Shown: positions 1 through 5,855, counted from the stretch's first letter. The stretch: 5,855 nt of DNA from Chloroflexota bacterium (GCA_013694835.1 JACDBP010000312.1:1-5855), one strand, 5' to 3'. The notes: generated by a model from the sequence alone, not told the origin. Program-made: numbers and translations.

Positions 1-101
1 ACCCGCGATCCGCCGGCCCACGGGCTCGGCCGACCCGCGGGCGCTTTCGGTCGCCCCTCCGGCCGCGCCGACCCGCCGAACCGCTGGCACCGTGGCTGGA
101 C
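1..101. other. Non-coding end of window with a weak G+C-rich hairpin
   Basis: No gene is supported here. Downstream of the dehydrogenase stop there is an imperfect hairpin at 27-65: an outer CGGCCG/CGGCCG stem (27-32 with 60-65) around an inner GGGCG/CGCCC stem (39-43 with 52-56) with an 8-base loop. There is no T-run on either strand, so it is not a typical intrinsic terminator. In DNA this rich in G and C such pairing arises easily. Confidence 0.25.
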
Positions 102-1496
102 CTAGCGGCCGGTGACGCGGAAGATCGAACCGCCCAGGCTGACCAGATACAGCTCCCCACTCTCGTCCTCACCGAACGACGAGATCCTTTCGCCGGTCTC
201 GAGGAGCTTCCTCGGCTCGACCGGGCCCTGGCCGGCCCCTTCGGCATCCAGTCCCCAGACGATGCCGCTGCAGTAGTCGCCGTACAGGTAGATCCCCTCG
301 AGCATCTGCCATGCCTCGCCGCGGTAGACATAGCCGCCGCTGATAGAGCAGCCGCCCTCCGCGTGCGTGTAGGAGGCGACCGGCAGGGTCTTCCCGGTCG
401 CATCGCAGTCAGGCGCCTCGAAGCAGTCTGGGCCCTCCATCACGCGCCAACCGAAGTTCAGGCCGCCTGGCACGCCCGCGGCGTGGAGGTCCACCTCTTC
501 GTACTCGCCCTGCCCGACATCGGCGATCCACAGGTCCTTCGTGGCGCGGTCGAACGAGAAGCGCCACGGGTTGCGCAGCCCGTAGTCGTAGATCTCGGGT
601 GATCCGCCGCCACTGACGAAGGGGTTGTCAGCTGGGATGCCATACGGCCGATCGCCGTCTGCGTCCACGGCGATCCGCAGGATCTTGCCGAAAAGGACGT
701 TCCGATCCTGGCCGGTGCGCCGCGGGTCGCCGGCACCGCCGCCGTCACCCATCGCGATGTACAGGTGGCCATCTGGCCCGAAGGCGAGCATGCCGCCGTT
801 GTGGTTGCCCGCGAAATCGTCCAGGAAGATGAGCTTCCGCTCTGACGAAGGATCCCCGCGCCCGTCCGCGCCGATACGGAACTCGGAGATCTGGTGGTCG
901 CCATCGAGGTTCGTGTAGTCGACGAAGAACCGGCCGTTCTCAGGGAACTCCGGATGGAACGCGAGCCCGAGGAGACCCTGCTCCCCTCCGGCCGAGATGC
1001 GTTCGCTCAGGTCGATGAACGGCGTGTCCGCGACCGTTCCGTCCGCTGATGCGGTCCGGACGCGCCCTGCCTGCTCGACGATGTAGACGGTCCCGCTGCC
1101 ATCGCCGGCATGGCCGATGAAGACCGGCGCGTCGAGCCCCGTCGCAAACGGCTCGAGCGTGAGCTGCAGGGCCGCCAGGCGCGCAGAGGCCGGGGGTTGA
1201 CTGACCGGCGCCGAGGGCGTCGGCTCGCCTGAAGCTCCCGGCTCGGAGGAGGTCGGGAGCCCCGAAGGCTCGCCGGTCGCCGGTGTCGCGGATCCGGTTC
1301 CCGTGGTGCCCGGAGCCGCCGGCGTGGAAGCGGACGGAAACGATCCGCCGGATGTGGTGGGTCCGGATGGGCTGGCCGCGCCGCTGGTGACCGGCACCCG
1401 GGTCGGCGAGGCCGAGGGGCCGGCGCACGCCACGGCGATACCGGCGGCGATCGCCACGACGAACTTGAGCCGAGGCTGATGGCGGGGGTGCAGCAT
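102..1496 (-). CDS. Secreted lipoprotein, PQQ-dependent sugar (aldose) dehydrogenase family
   Basis: The product (464 aa) is predicted to be a lipid-anchored six-bladed beta-propeller of the soluble glucose/aldose sugar dehydrogenase type (YliI/HHIP-like), oxidising a sugar or other alcohol outside the membrane with PQQ. Residues 1-24 are a lipoprotein signal: basic n-region, hydrophobic 12-23, lipobox AVAC with Cys24. Residues 25-105 are a Ser/Thr/Pro/Gly tether. The catalytic domain (about 108-464) shows family motifs: GEQGLLG (171-177), NHNGG with the expected catalytic-base His232, GDGGGAGDP (250-258, Ca/PQQ region), GKILRI (270-275), GLRNPWRFSFD (306-316) and ADVGQ (325-329). Cys358, 364, 383 and 409 could form disulfides. 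It begins 35 bases after the propeller lipoprotein gene and is probably co-transcribed with it. ATG 1496 keeps the signal peptide intact, although its GGAGG touches the ATG. Family is confident; the substrate is not predictable, and some homologues are not proven enzymes. Confidence 0.92.
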   Translation of the reverse strand: MLHPRHQPRLKFVVAIAAGIAVACAGPSASPTRVPVTSGAASPSGPTTSGGSFPSASTPAAPGTTGTGSATPATGEPSGLPTSSEPGASGEPTPSAPVSQPPASARLAALQLTLEPFATGLDAPVFIGHAGDGSGTVYIVEQAGRVRTASADGTVADTPFIDLSERISAGGEQGLLGLAFHPEFPENGRFFVDYTNLDGDHQISEFRIGADGRGDPSSERKLIFLDDFAGNHNGGMLAFGPDGHLYIAMGDGGGAGDPRRTGQDRNVLFGKILRIAVDADGDRPYGIPADNPFVSGGGSPEIYDYGLRNPWRFSFDRATKDLWIADVGQGEYEEVDLHAAGVPGGLNFGWRVMEGPDCFEAPDCDATGKTLPVASYTHAEGGCSISGGYVYRGEAWQMLEGIYLYGDYCSGIVWGLDAEGAGQGPVEPRKLLETGERISSFGEDESGELYLVSLGGSIFRVTGR

Positions 1497-1510
1497 CCTC
1501 CGAGCCTACC
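1497..1510 (-). promoter_or_regulatory. Oddly placed ribosome-binding sequences before the PQQ dehydrogenase gene
   Basis: Minus strand reads GGTAGG (1510-1505), three bases, then GGAGG (1501-1497) directly against ATG 1496. GGAGG has no spacer, which is poor for initiation. The weaker AGG within GGTAGG sits 8 bases from the ATG and is better placed. No other ATG or GTG close by would leave a complete signal peptide, so the start is kept. Coupling to translation of the gene just upstream may compensate. Confidence 0.4.
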
Positions 1511-1531
1511 GGCCGCCGCGGAAGTCTGCCT

Positions 1532-2890
1532 TCAGCGGCGCGCCTCCACCCACAGGATGCGTGCCGGGCCGCCGGTCAGGGCGACACCATCGCCCGGCGC
1601 GGATGTCCCGAGGACGGCGAGCCGGCCTGTCCGCAAGGTGGCGTAGAGGCCACCTGCCGGACGGGCCACCAGGGCCGCGACGCCGCCACTGCCGGCAACG
1701 CGGCCGCCCTCCACCAGGGACGCGGCATCCAGCTGTACGACGTTGCCGCCGGAAGCCACATGAAGAGTCCGCGCGTCGGCGGAGAGTGCCGCGCCTCGCG
1801 TGGTGGAGGCCGGGCCACCGGCATCGCGGAACGTCACGGTCTGGGCCGCCACGGGGTCCCCGACCGGGATCCTGGTGACCATGCCCAGGGCGCCGTTCGC
1901 GGCGTACAGCGAACCTGCGTCCTCGCTCAGCACCAGGTCCCAGCCGGTGGCCGCTCGCTGCTCGTCGGCGGCAGTCGGCCGCTTGGTCGGGAAGATGCAG
2001 AGCGCCCACACCTCCCGCGCCTGGAGCGCATGCACGAATGGGCCCACCTCGCGGTTTCGGTACAGGGTGTAGACCCATTCGCCGGCTCGGGTCGTGGCCT
2101 GGGCCACCGGCGTGCCCTCCATGAGCAGCGATCCGGCACGTTTGTCGACCACGACCGCGTCACGAAGGACGCCGGTCACCACGTCGTAGGCGCGGACCTG
2201 GTACTCGGCTTGTTTGCTGGTCGTCAGGTGCTCCACGAGGTAGAGGATCGCGCCGTCCGGCGACAGGGCATCGAAGCTCCATCGCCCGGGCAGCTCCACC
2301 ATCTCAGGCTCGCTCGCGAGGTCGGTGGCGAGGATCGCGAAGCGGGTCACGCCACTGCCGCCGGTCCCGTTGCCCGGCCCTGCCTTGGCGAGTCGTTCCA
2401 GGCCCACGTCCAGCGCGAGCGTGCCGCCGTCGCCGCTCAGCCCGACCGGGTCCGCGTCGGCACCGATCGTCGGCATCGACAGCCGACCCGCCAGCGTCGT
2501 CGACGCTCTCACCTCGCCGGTCGCCAGCTCGTAGGCCGTGACATCGGTCATGCCCGCAGCGGTCGCTGCGACGTAGACCAGCCCCGCCTCCTGATCGACC
2601 ACACCATCCGGCAGATCGACTGTCGCGACGCCTGTTGCGGCGTCCACGAGCTGGACCCTGCGCGAGGCAGGGTCCGCGCCGACGCGGATGGCCACGAGAT
2701 CACCCTGGGCGGTCGGGGCAGGCAACGGCACCACCGCCGCCGGCGTCGTCGGGGCGCCCGTCGCCTCGGTTGCTGCTGGGGGATCGACTGGCCTTCCCGG
2801 CGCTGCCGTGCATGCCACGACGGCCAGCACGAGAAGGGAGATGGTTGCCACGTGGCCGGTGCGGCTGAGGCTCGGGTGGGATCGGGGCAT
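1532..2890 (-). CDS. Beta-propeller-like lipoprotein of unknown function, putative partner of the ECF sigma system
   Basis: The 452-residue product has an n-region with Arg and His, a hydrophobic stretch 14-26 and lipobox VVAC with Cys27, so it should be lipid-anchored outside the membrane. After a Pro/Thr/Ala linker (28-62), the rest is rich in short beta-strand repeats of WD40/YVTN style, such as FDALSPDGAILYLVE (206-220), VRAYDVVTGVL (232-242), GEWVYTLYR (270-278), SLYAANGALGMVTRIPVG (327-344) and TLHVASGGNVVQLDA (375-389). The segments around VVVDKRAG (246-253) and GPFVHAL (283-289) look like those of uncharacterised propeller proteins from high-G+C bacteria; this is from memory, not a search. 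Cys298 is the only cysteine in the mature domain. An upstream in-frame ATG at 2938 exists, but 2890 is preferred: it has an AGGGAG 8 bases upstream, gives a normal signal peptide, and 2938 lies beside the predicted promoter. No catalytic motif was recognised, so binding or sensing is more likely than enzymatic activity. Confidence 0.85.
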   Translation of the reverse strand: MPRSHPSLSRTGHVATISLLVLAVVACTAAPGRPVDPPAATEATGAPTTPAAVVPLPAPTAQGDLVAIRVGADPASRRVQLVDAATGVATVDLPDGVVDQEAGLVYVAATAAGMTDVTAYELATGEVRASTTLAGRLSMPTIGADADPVGLSGDGGTLALDVGLERLAKAGPGNGTGGSGVTRFAILATDLASEPEMVELPGRWSFDALSPDGAILYLVEHLTTSKQAEYQVRAYDVVTGVLRDAVVVDKRAGSLLMEGTPVAQATTRAGEWVYTLYRNREVGPFVHALQAREVWALCIFPTKRPTAADEQRAATGWDLVLSEDAGSLYAANGALGMVTRIPVGDPVAAQTVTFRDAGGPASTTRGAALSADARTLHVASGGNVVQLDAASLVEGGRVAGSGGVAALVARPAGGLYATLRTGRLAVLGTSAPGDGVALTGGPARILWVEARR

Positions 2891-2898
2891 CGGATCGG

Positions 2899-2904
2899 CT
2901 CCCT
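2899..2904 (-). promoter_or_regulatory. Ribosome-binding site that sets the start of the propeller lipoprotein gene
   Basis: Minus strand AGGGAG followed by an 8-base spacer to ATG 2890. This is the best Shine-Dalgarno in the gap and decides in favour of the shorter start over the in-frame ATG at 2938, which lies only one base upstream of the promoter-proximal AATGG and has no comparable site. Confidence 0.75.
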
Positions 2905-2922
2905 GGTGCGCTCCGGGCGAGC

Positions 2923-2936
2923 AGTTGCCAGTTGCC
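2923..2936 (-). repeat. Tandem 7-base repeat in the leader of the propeller lipoprotein gene
   Basis: Minus strand carries two perfect head-to-tail copies of GGCAACT (AGTTGCC on plus). They start 3 bases after the predicted -10 element, so they would cover the transcription start and first leader bases. This position suits an operator half-site pair, but two copies of 7 bases may be chance. Confidence 0.45.
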
Positions 2937-2939
2937 ATT

Positions 2940-2967
2940 CCTACACCGCGCGATGGGGCCCGGTTCC
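2940..2967 (-). promoter_or_regulatory. Predicted ECF sigma-dependent promoter of the propeller lipoprotein gene
   Basis: Minus strand reads GGAACC (2967-2962), 16 bases, then TGTAGG (2945-2940). GGAACC fits the GGAAC-type -35 element common to ECF promoters, and the spacing is normal for that class. The identical pair with identical spacing precedes the sigma gene at 4663-4690; the match extends to GGAACCGGG. Transcription would start near 2933, giving a leader of about 40 bases that contains the AGGGAG site. The element lies in the gap after the anti-sigma gene, so the lipoprotein and downstream dehydrogenase genes could be transcribed independently of the sigma operon. Confidence 0.65.
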
Positions 2968-3002
2968 AGAAGGGTCCCGCCAGCGGCCACCCGACGCAGG
3001 CG

Positions 3003-4067
3003 TCAGTCGATGGATTCCGCGACGACCCTCGCCTGCTCCAGCGTCAGCGCACCCTCCAGTCGCACTGTCAGCGGACCGCGCTCCCAGATGAGCGCGTTGC
3101 CGACCAGCCGGAAGCGCTCCTCTGCCGCCTCGCGGCCGTCCGGCGGGCGATACAGGAAGGCGTGGAGCGCTCCGGACAGGTAGTACGCGTTGCCGCCGCG
3201 GACGAGCGTCCGGGTCACGGTCGTGCCCGAAGTCGCGAGCTTCTCGAAGTACTCGCCCCGCCGGAGATCGCCCCGGAACTGGGTGACGATGAGGCCGACG
3301 CCGCTGCCCTGCGAGGTCTCCGGGTAGCCGGGACGAGGCGCGTAGACGTACGACACCATGCCGCCCGTCGGCACGCGGTCCACGTAGACCGCATCCGGGC
3401 TGCCAAGCTCGGACAGGGTCGGCGGTGCCAGCGCCGGGAAGTCGATCCCGGTCGCCGCCGCCCCCGGCGGGATCAGCTCCCCGAGACCGAGCGTCGAGCC
3501 GACCGGTGGCGCCGTCGGGACGAGCGTGCGCGAGCTGGGTGTTGCGGTCGCGCCGCCGACACTGGCCGCGGCGGGAACCGTGGCGGTCGGCCGCGAGGGC
3601 GGCAGCTGCTCGACGAAGGAGAGCCGCCACCCGCCAAGGGCGTAAGTGACCGCCACTACGACCCCAGCGAGCACGAGCAGGGCCGCGACCGCGAGAAGGG
3701 TCGATCTGCGGACGCGGTAACGCCAGGGTCGCGCGCGGTCGATCGGGATCGGCGCCGTCGCATCCTCTGCCGACCATGCCGACGTGGCCGGTGCTGGCCC
3801 ACCCGGTGCCCGGGCGGCCGGGGCAGGGGCCGGATAGTCGCCGACGACCTCAGCCTCGAGTCGCGACCGTACGGCTTGGGCGAGGTCGGGCGTCGGGGGG
3901 AAGTCCACGTGCTGCGCGAGCGACCGCAGCTCGGTTTCGAGCCCGATGTCGAGCCGGGCGTCGGGCTCGGTGTCGAGGCGGGCGTCGAGTTCGGTGTCGA
4001 GCGCACCATCGCCGCCCACGCTGGCTCGCTCGTCGGGTGGGTCCATCGGGCGACGCGGGTCACTCAC
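3003..4067 (-). CDS. Single-pass membrane anti-sigma factor (cysteine-free, non-zinc type)
   Basis: The 354-residue product probably holds the neighbouring sigma factor at the membrane and releases it on an extracytoplasmic cue. Order of parts: acidic N-terminus with three 8-residue repeats (23-46); helix-prone ELRSLAQHVDFPPTPDLAQAV region (46-66), the likely sigma-binding segment; Pro/Ala linker (79-114); basic RYRVRR (116-121); one membrane helix (about 123-144); Pro/Thr/Ser linker (156-192); and an extracytoplasmic domain (about 208-354) with LGSPDAVYVDR, VSYVYAPRPGY and a closing WERGPLTVRLEG segment. There are no cysteines, so it cannot be a classical HxxxCxxC zinc anti-sigma protein. 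The start is GTG 4067, with GGGAG 7 bases upstream, overlapping the sigma stop by 8 bases, which implies translational coupling and matched dosage. The anti-sigma role rests on gene order, topology and the N-terminal motif; the extracytoplasmic ligand is unknown. Confidence 0.82.
   Translation of the reverse strand: MSDPRRPMDPPDERASVGGDGALDTELDARLDTEPDARLDIGLETELRSLAQHVDFPPTPDLAQAVRSRLEAEVVGDYPAPAPAARAPGGPAPATSAWSAEDATAPIPIDRARPWRYRVRRSTLLAVAALLVLAGVVVAVTYALGGWRLSFVEQLPPSRPTATVPAAASVGGATATPSSRTLVPTAPPVGSTLGLGELIPPGAAATGIDFPALAPPTLSELGSPDAVYVDRVPTGGMVSYVYAPRPGYPETSQGSGVGLIVTQFRGDLRRGEYFEKLATSGTTVTRTLVRGGNAYYLSGALHAFLYRPPDGREAAEERFRLVGNALIWERGPLTVRLEGALTLEQARVVAESID
3930..4001 (-). repeat. Three in-frame 24-base tandem repeats in the anti-sigma gene
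   Basis: Three consecutive 24-base units encode LDTELDAR, LDTEPDAR and LDIGLETE (residues 23-46). By direct comparison the first two units share 21 of 24 bases and the second and third 17 of 24. The unit length is a multiple of three, so copy-number change would keep the frame and alter only the length of an acidic arm before the putative sigma-binding segment. Confidence 0.85.
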
Positions 4068-4650
4068 CGCTCGACTCCCGATCGACCACGCCGTAGGTAT
4101 CGCGGAGCCGCCCCAGGGCGCGGGAAAGTCGCGACTTCACCGTGCCCCGTGGTACGTCCAGCAGATCGGCCGTCTCGGCCTCGGACAGCTCCAGGAAGTA
4201 GCGCGCCCCGATGACGAGGCGGTCCGGCTCGGCCAGGGCCTCGACGGCAGCCAGCAGGCGGGCTCGGCGCTCGTTCGCCAGGACCTGGACCTCGGGGGAT
4301 GGCGCGACCCCTGAGAGGTCACCGTGGCCCACCTCCGTGGCACTCTGCGCGCGCTGCGCCAGCGCCTCGCGGCGGCTCGCCGACCGGCGCCGGTTCCGAG
4401 CCTCGTTGGCGACGATGCGCAGGATCCACGGCCTGAACGGCGCACCCCCGATGAAGCCCGGCAGCGCGGCGTGGGCCTTCATGAAGGCGTCCTGAGCGGC
4501 ATCCTCGGCCTCCGAGGCACCTCCCGCGACGAGGTAGGCGGTGCGGAATGCGACATCCTGGTAGCGACGGACCAACTCCTCGTACGCGACGATCTCGCCC
4601 TCTCGGGCGCGCCGGACGAGATCGTCGTCGCTCGTGGAGGGGCCGATCAC
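4060..4650 (-). CDS. ECF (extracytoplasmic function) RNA polymerase sigma factor
   Basis: The 196-residue product is a two-domain group IV sigma-70 factor that directs RNA polymerase to a small set of promoters. Sigma region 2 spans about 11-89: LVRRAREGEIVAYEELVRRYQD, the core-binding and -10-recognition segment EAEDAAQDAFMKAHAALPGF (47-66), then PFRPWILRIVANEARNRRR (71-89). A linker (90-128) leads to region 4 (about 130-183), with the helix-turn-helix ELSEAETADLLDVPRGTVKSRL (154-175) that reads the -35 element. There is no region 1 or 3 and no C-terminal extension, as usual for ECF factors. The start is GTG 4650; an in-frame TGA at 4662-4660 rules out any longer protein. It shares 8 bases with the anti-sigma gene and is preceded by a motif that also lies before the propeller lipoprotein gene, suggesting autoregulation. 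Family assignment is firm; the ECF subgroup was not assigned. Confidence 0.96.
   Translation of the reverse strand: MIGPSTSDDDLVRRAREGEIVAYEELVRRYQDVAFRTAYLVAGGASEAEDAAQDAFMKAHAALPGFIGGAPFRPWILRIVANEARNRRRSASRREALAQRAQSATEVGHGDLSGVAPSPEVQVLANERRARLLAAVEALAEPDRLVIGARYFLELSEAETADLLDVPRGTVKSRLSRALGRLRDTYGVVDRESSGE
4075..4079 (-). promoter_or_regulatory. Ribosome-binding site for the anti-sigma gene, inside the sigma gene
   Basis: Minus strand GGGAG followed by 7 bases to GTG 4067. It lies within the last codons of the sigma gene and supports the GTG start over the in-frame ATG seven codons later. Ribosomes finishing the sigma gene would clear or reuse this site. Confidence 0.65.
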
Positions 4651-4662
4651 CGCTTCACGTCA

Positions 4663-4690
4663 CCTACAACTGCGACGCGGCCCCGGTTCC
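4663..4690 (-). promoter_or_regulatory. Predicted autoregulatory ECF promoter of the sigma/anti-sigma operon
   Basis: Minus strand reads GGAACC (4690-4685), 16 bases, TGTAGG (4668-4663), the same elements and spacing as before the propeller lipoprotein gene (2940-2967). The -10-like element ends only 12 bases before GTG 4650, so a start about 6-7 bases downstream would leave a leader of only a few bases. The only Shine-Dalgarno-like AGGTG (4665-4661) overlaps the -10 element and would not be in that transcript. Translation would then be leaderless or nearly so, or a longer transcript from another promoter would be needed. Confidence 0.6.
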
Positions 4691-4734
4691 GTGGTCGATC
4701 AGGTCGCGTCAGCCCGCTGCAGTATGCCGAACCG

Positions 4735-5855
4735 TCAGCCGCCCACCTCCAAGGCGCGTTCGGATCCGGCCGGGCCGGACCGCGCGGCGACCGCAGGGTG
4801 GTCGACCACCGCGACCGCGGCGGCGAGGGCCGATGCGGCGATCCCCATGGCGAGCGCGACCTCGAATCCGGCCACGTCGATGACGGGCGCGATGCCGATG
4901 CTGCCCAGAGCGATTCCGATCGAGAACGCGACCGAGAACAGTGCGAAGGCGCTTCCCCGATCCGAGGCGTCGCTGCGAGTCGTGAGATCGAGCAGGAGGG
5001 TCGGCAGCACCAGGCCGGCGCCCGCCCCGCTGAGCGCGCCGGCGGCGATGAGCAGCGGCGTCGTCGGTGGCAGGAGCAGCAACAGGAGACCCACGCTGCC
5101 GATCGCCAGGCCGCCGACACAGATCCAGCGCGATCCGAACCTGCCGGCGAGGTAGCTGCCGGGGATACGGACGGCGAGGAGTGCCAGCGCGTCGCCGGTG
5201 AAGAAGAGCCCGACGTCGGCACCGGCCGCGGCGGCTCGCTGCGGCAGGTAACCTGTCAGCACGCCCCAGTGGACGATGAAGAGGAGCGTGATGGCAAGTG
5301 GCCCGAGCCATGCCCGCCGCCACTTGGGACGGAACGAGTGGGGGGCCGGGGGAGGCCCGGCGGAGCCGCGCTGCGGACGGATCGGCCAGACGACGAGCGC
5401 CGCGGCACCCATGACGCCGACCGTCATCGCCGCGAGGACCGCCAGCGACGCCTGGTCCAGGACGACGAGCGAGAGTGGTGGCACGACCGCCAGCGACAGG
5501 TTCGCGGCGACGCCGACGAAGCCCAGTGCCATCGGAAGGTGGCGACGTTCGACGAGTGTGGGGACCATGCTCAGCACCGCCGGCATCACCGCGCCGAGCC
5601 CGATGCCCTGAAGCAGCCGCACCACGAGCAGCATCCCGACCGGGCCGCCGGCAGTGGCGAGTCCTGTGGCCAGTAGGACGCCGGCCACCGCGAAGCAGCC
5701 GGCACCACCCAGGAAGACGACCCGTCCTCCGAACCGGTCGATGAGGCCGCCACTGACCAGGGCGGCACCGATGTTGAAGACCGACGCGGCACCCACGATC
5801 GCGCCGATCTCGCCGTTCTCGTGGCCCGCCGCGAGCATCGCCAGCGGCAGCGCGG
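4735..5855 (-). CDS. Major facilitator superfamily (MFS) transporter, 5' end outside the window
   Basis: The visible 373 codons encode a polytopic membrane protein. The reading frame stays open to the window edge, and the residues there (ALPLAM) look like the end of membrane helix 1, so the ATG at 5838 is internal and the true start lies beyond 5855. Counting from that Met, residues 30-39 (GGLIDRFGGR) are the MFS signature motif A between helices 2 and 3, and a weaker counterpart, LAGRFGSRW, follows helix 8. About eleven hydrophobic helices are visible, with a basic, Pro-rich cytoplasmic loop (PIRPQRG to PKWRRAW) between helices 6 and 7, giving the usual 6+6 fold. It should be a proton-coupled secondary transporter, perhaps drug or metabolite efflux, but substrate cannot be read from sequence. 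It ends 84 bases before the sigma gene on the same strand; no strong terminator is seen between them, so read-through is possible. Confidence 0.9.
   Translation of the reverse strand, partial: ALPLAMLAAGHENGEIGAIVGAASVFNIGAALVSGGLIDRFGGRVVFLGGAGCFAVAGVLLATGLATAGGPVGMLLVVRLLQGIGLGAVMPAVLSMVPTLVERRHLPMALGFVGVAANLSLAVVPPLSLVVLDQASLAVLAAMTVGVMGAAALVVWPIRPQRGSAGPPPAPHSFRPKWRRAWLGPLAITLLFIVHWGVLTGYLPQRAAAAGADVGLFFTGDALALLAVRIPGSYLAGRFGSRWICVGGLAIGSVGLLLLLLPPTTPLLIAAGALSGAGAGLVLPTLLLDLTTRSDASDRGSAFALFSVAFSIGIALGSIGIAPVIDVAGFEVALAMGIAASALAAAVAVVDHPAVAARSGPAGSERALEVGG

Noticed and set aside
1505..1532. GGTAGG before the dehydrogenase gene resembles the TGTAGG element, suggesting a third copy of the promoter.
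   Set aside because: Sixteen bases upstream the sequence is AAGGCA, not GGAACC. Without the -35 match, the single near-match is not evidence of a promoter.
2891..2938. An in-frame upstream ATG at 2938 would extend the propeller lipoprotein by 16 residues.
   Set aside because: It lies beside the predicted -10 element, lacks a good ribosome-binding site and would put a Cys- and Gly-containing extension before a normal signal peptide. ATG 2890 has AGGGAG at the right distance.
1760..3091. Long open frame on the plus strand opposite the propeller lipoprotein gene (443 codons).
   Set aside because: The translation is rich in Arg, Gly and His with no family motifs and runs antisense to a gene with a clear signal peptide. 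It is a G+C-rich shadow frame.
2688..4214. Plus-strand open frame of 508 codons opposite the anti-sigma gene.
   Set aside because: It spans an intergenic gap and parts of three minus-strand genes, and has Arg/Ala-rich composition with no recognisable domain.
4385..4400. A further GGAACC on the minus strand inside the sigma gene.
   Set aside because: No TGTAGG-like sequence follows at 16 bases, and it lies within coding sequence.
4324..5676. Plus-strand open frame of 450 codons opposite the sigma and transporter genes.
   Set aside because: Its product is an Arg/Asp/Glu/Gln-rich string typical of the antisense of hydrophobic transporter codons. The minus-strand MFS and sigma motifs are decisive.
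1..5855. Checked for CRISPR arrays, tRNA or rRNA genes, insertion-sequence ends and prophage genes.
   Set aside because: No regularly spaced repeats, cloverleaf sequences, transposase motifs or flanking inverted repeats were seen.

Overview
This is a very G+C-rich window from a bacterial chromosome. All five genes supported by the sequence lie on the minus strand, so transcription runs from high to low coordinates. Two exported proteins carry lipoboxes followed by long Ser/Thr/Pro/Gly-rich tethers. Together with the high G+C and GTG starts, this suggests a Chloroflexota (for example Limnocylindria-like) or actinobacterial genome. That taxonomic guess is an inference from style, not from a marker gene.

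In transcription order the layout is as follows. (1) The 3' part of a major facilitator superfamily transporter runs off the right edge (4735-5855). (2) After an 84-base gap comes an ECF-type RNA polymerase sigma factor (4060-4650). (3) It overlaps by 8 bases a single-pass membrane protein that is almost certainly its anti-sigma factor (3003-4067). (4) After a 112-base gap comes a beta-propeller-like lipoprotein of unknown function (1532-2890). (5) Only 35 bases further on is a lipoprotein of the PQQ-dependent sugar (aldose) dehydrogenase family (102-1496). The last 101 bases downstream hold no gene, only a weak G+C-rich hairpin.

The most informative signal is non-coding. The same two-part motif, GGAACC, 16 bases, TGTAGG (minus strand), occurs exactly twice, once in each of the two longer gaps: before the sigma gene and before the propeller lipoprotein gene. 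GGAACC closely resembles the -35 element of many ECF promoters. The simplest reading is that the sigma factor drives its own operon and a second unit encoding the propeller lipoprotein, and probably the PQQ dehydrogenase too. Sigma, membrane-spanning anti-sigma and extracytoplasmic propeller would then form one cell-envelope signalling module. The propeller could be a sensor or an effector, and the dehydrogenase a possible output. The link is inferred from shared promoter sequence and synteny, not shown functionally.
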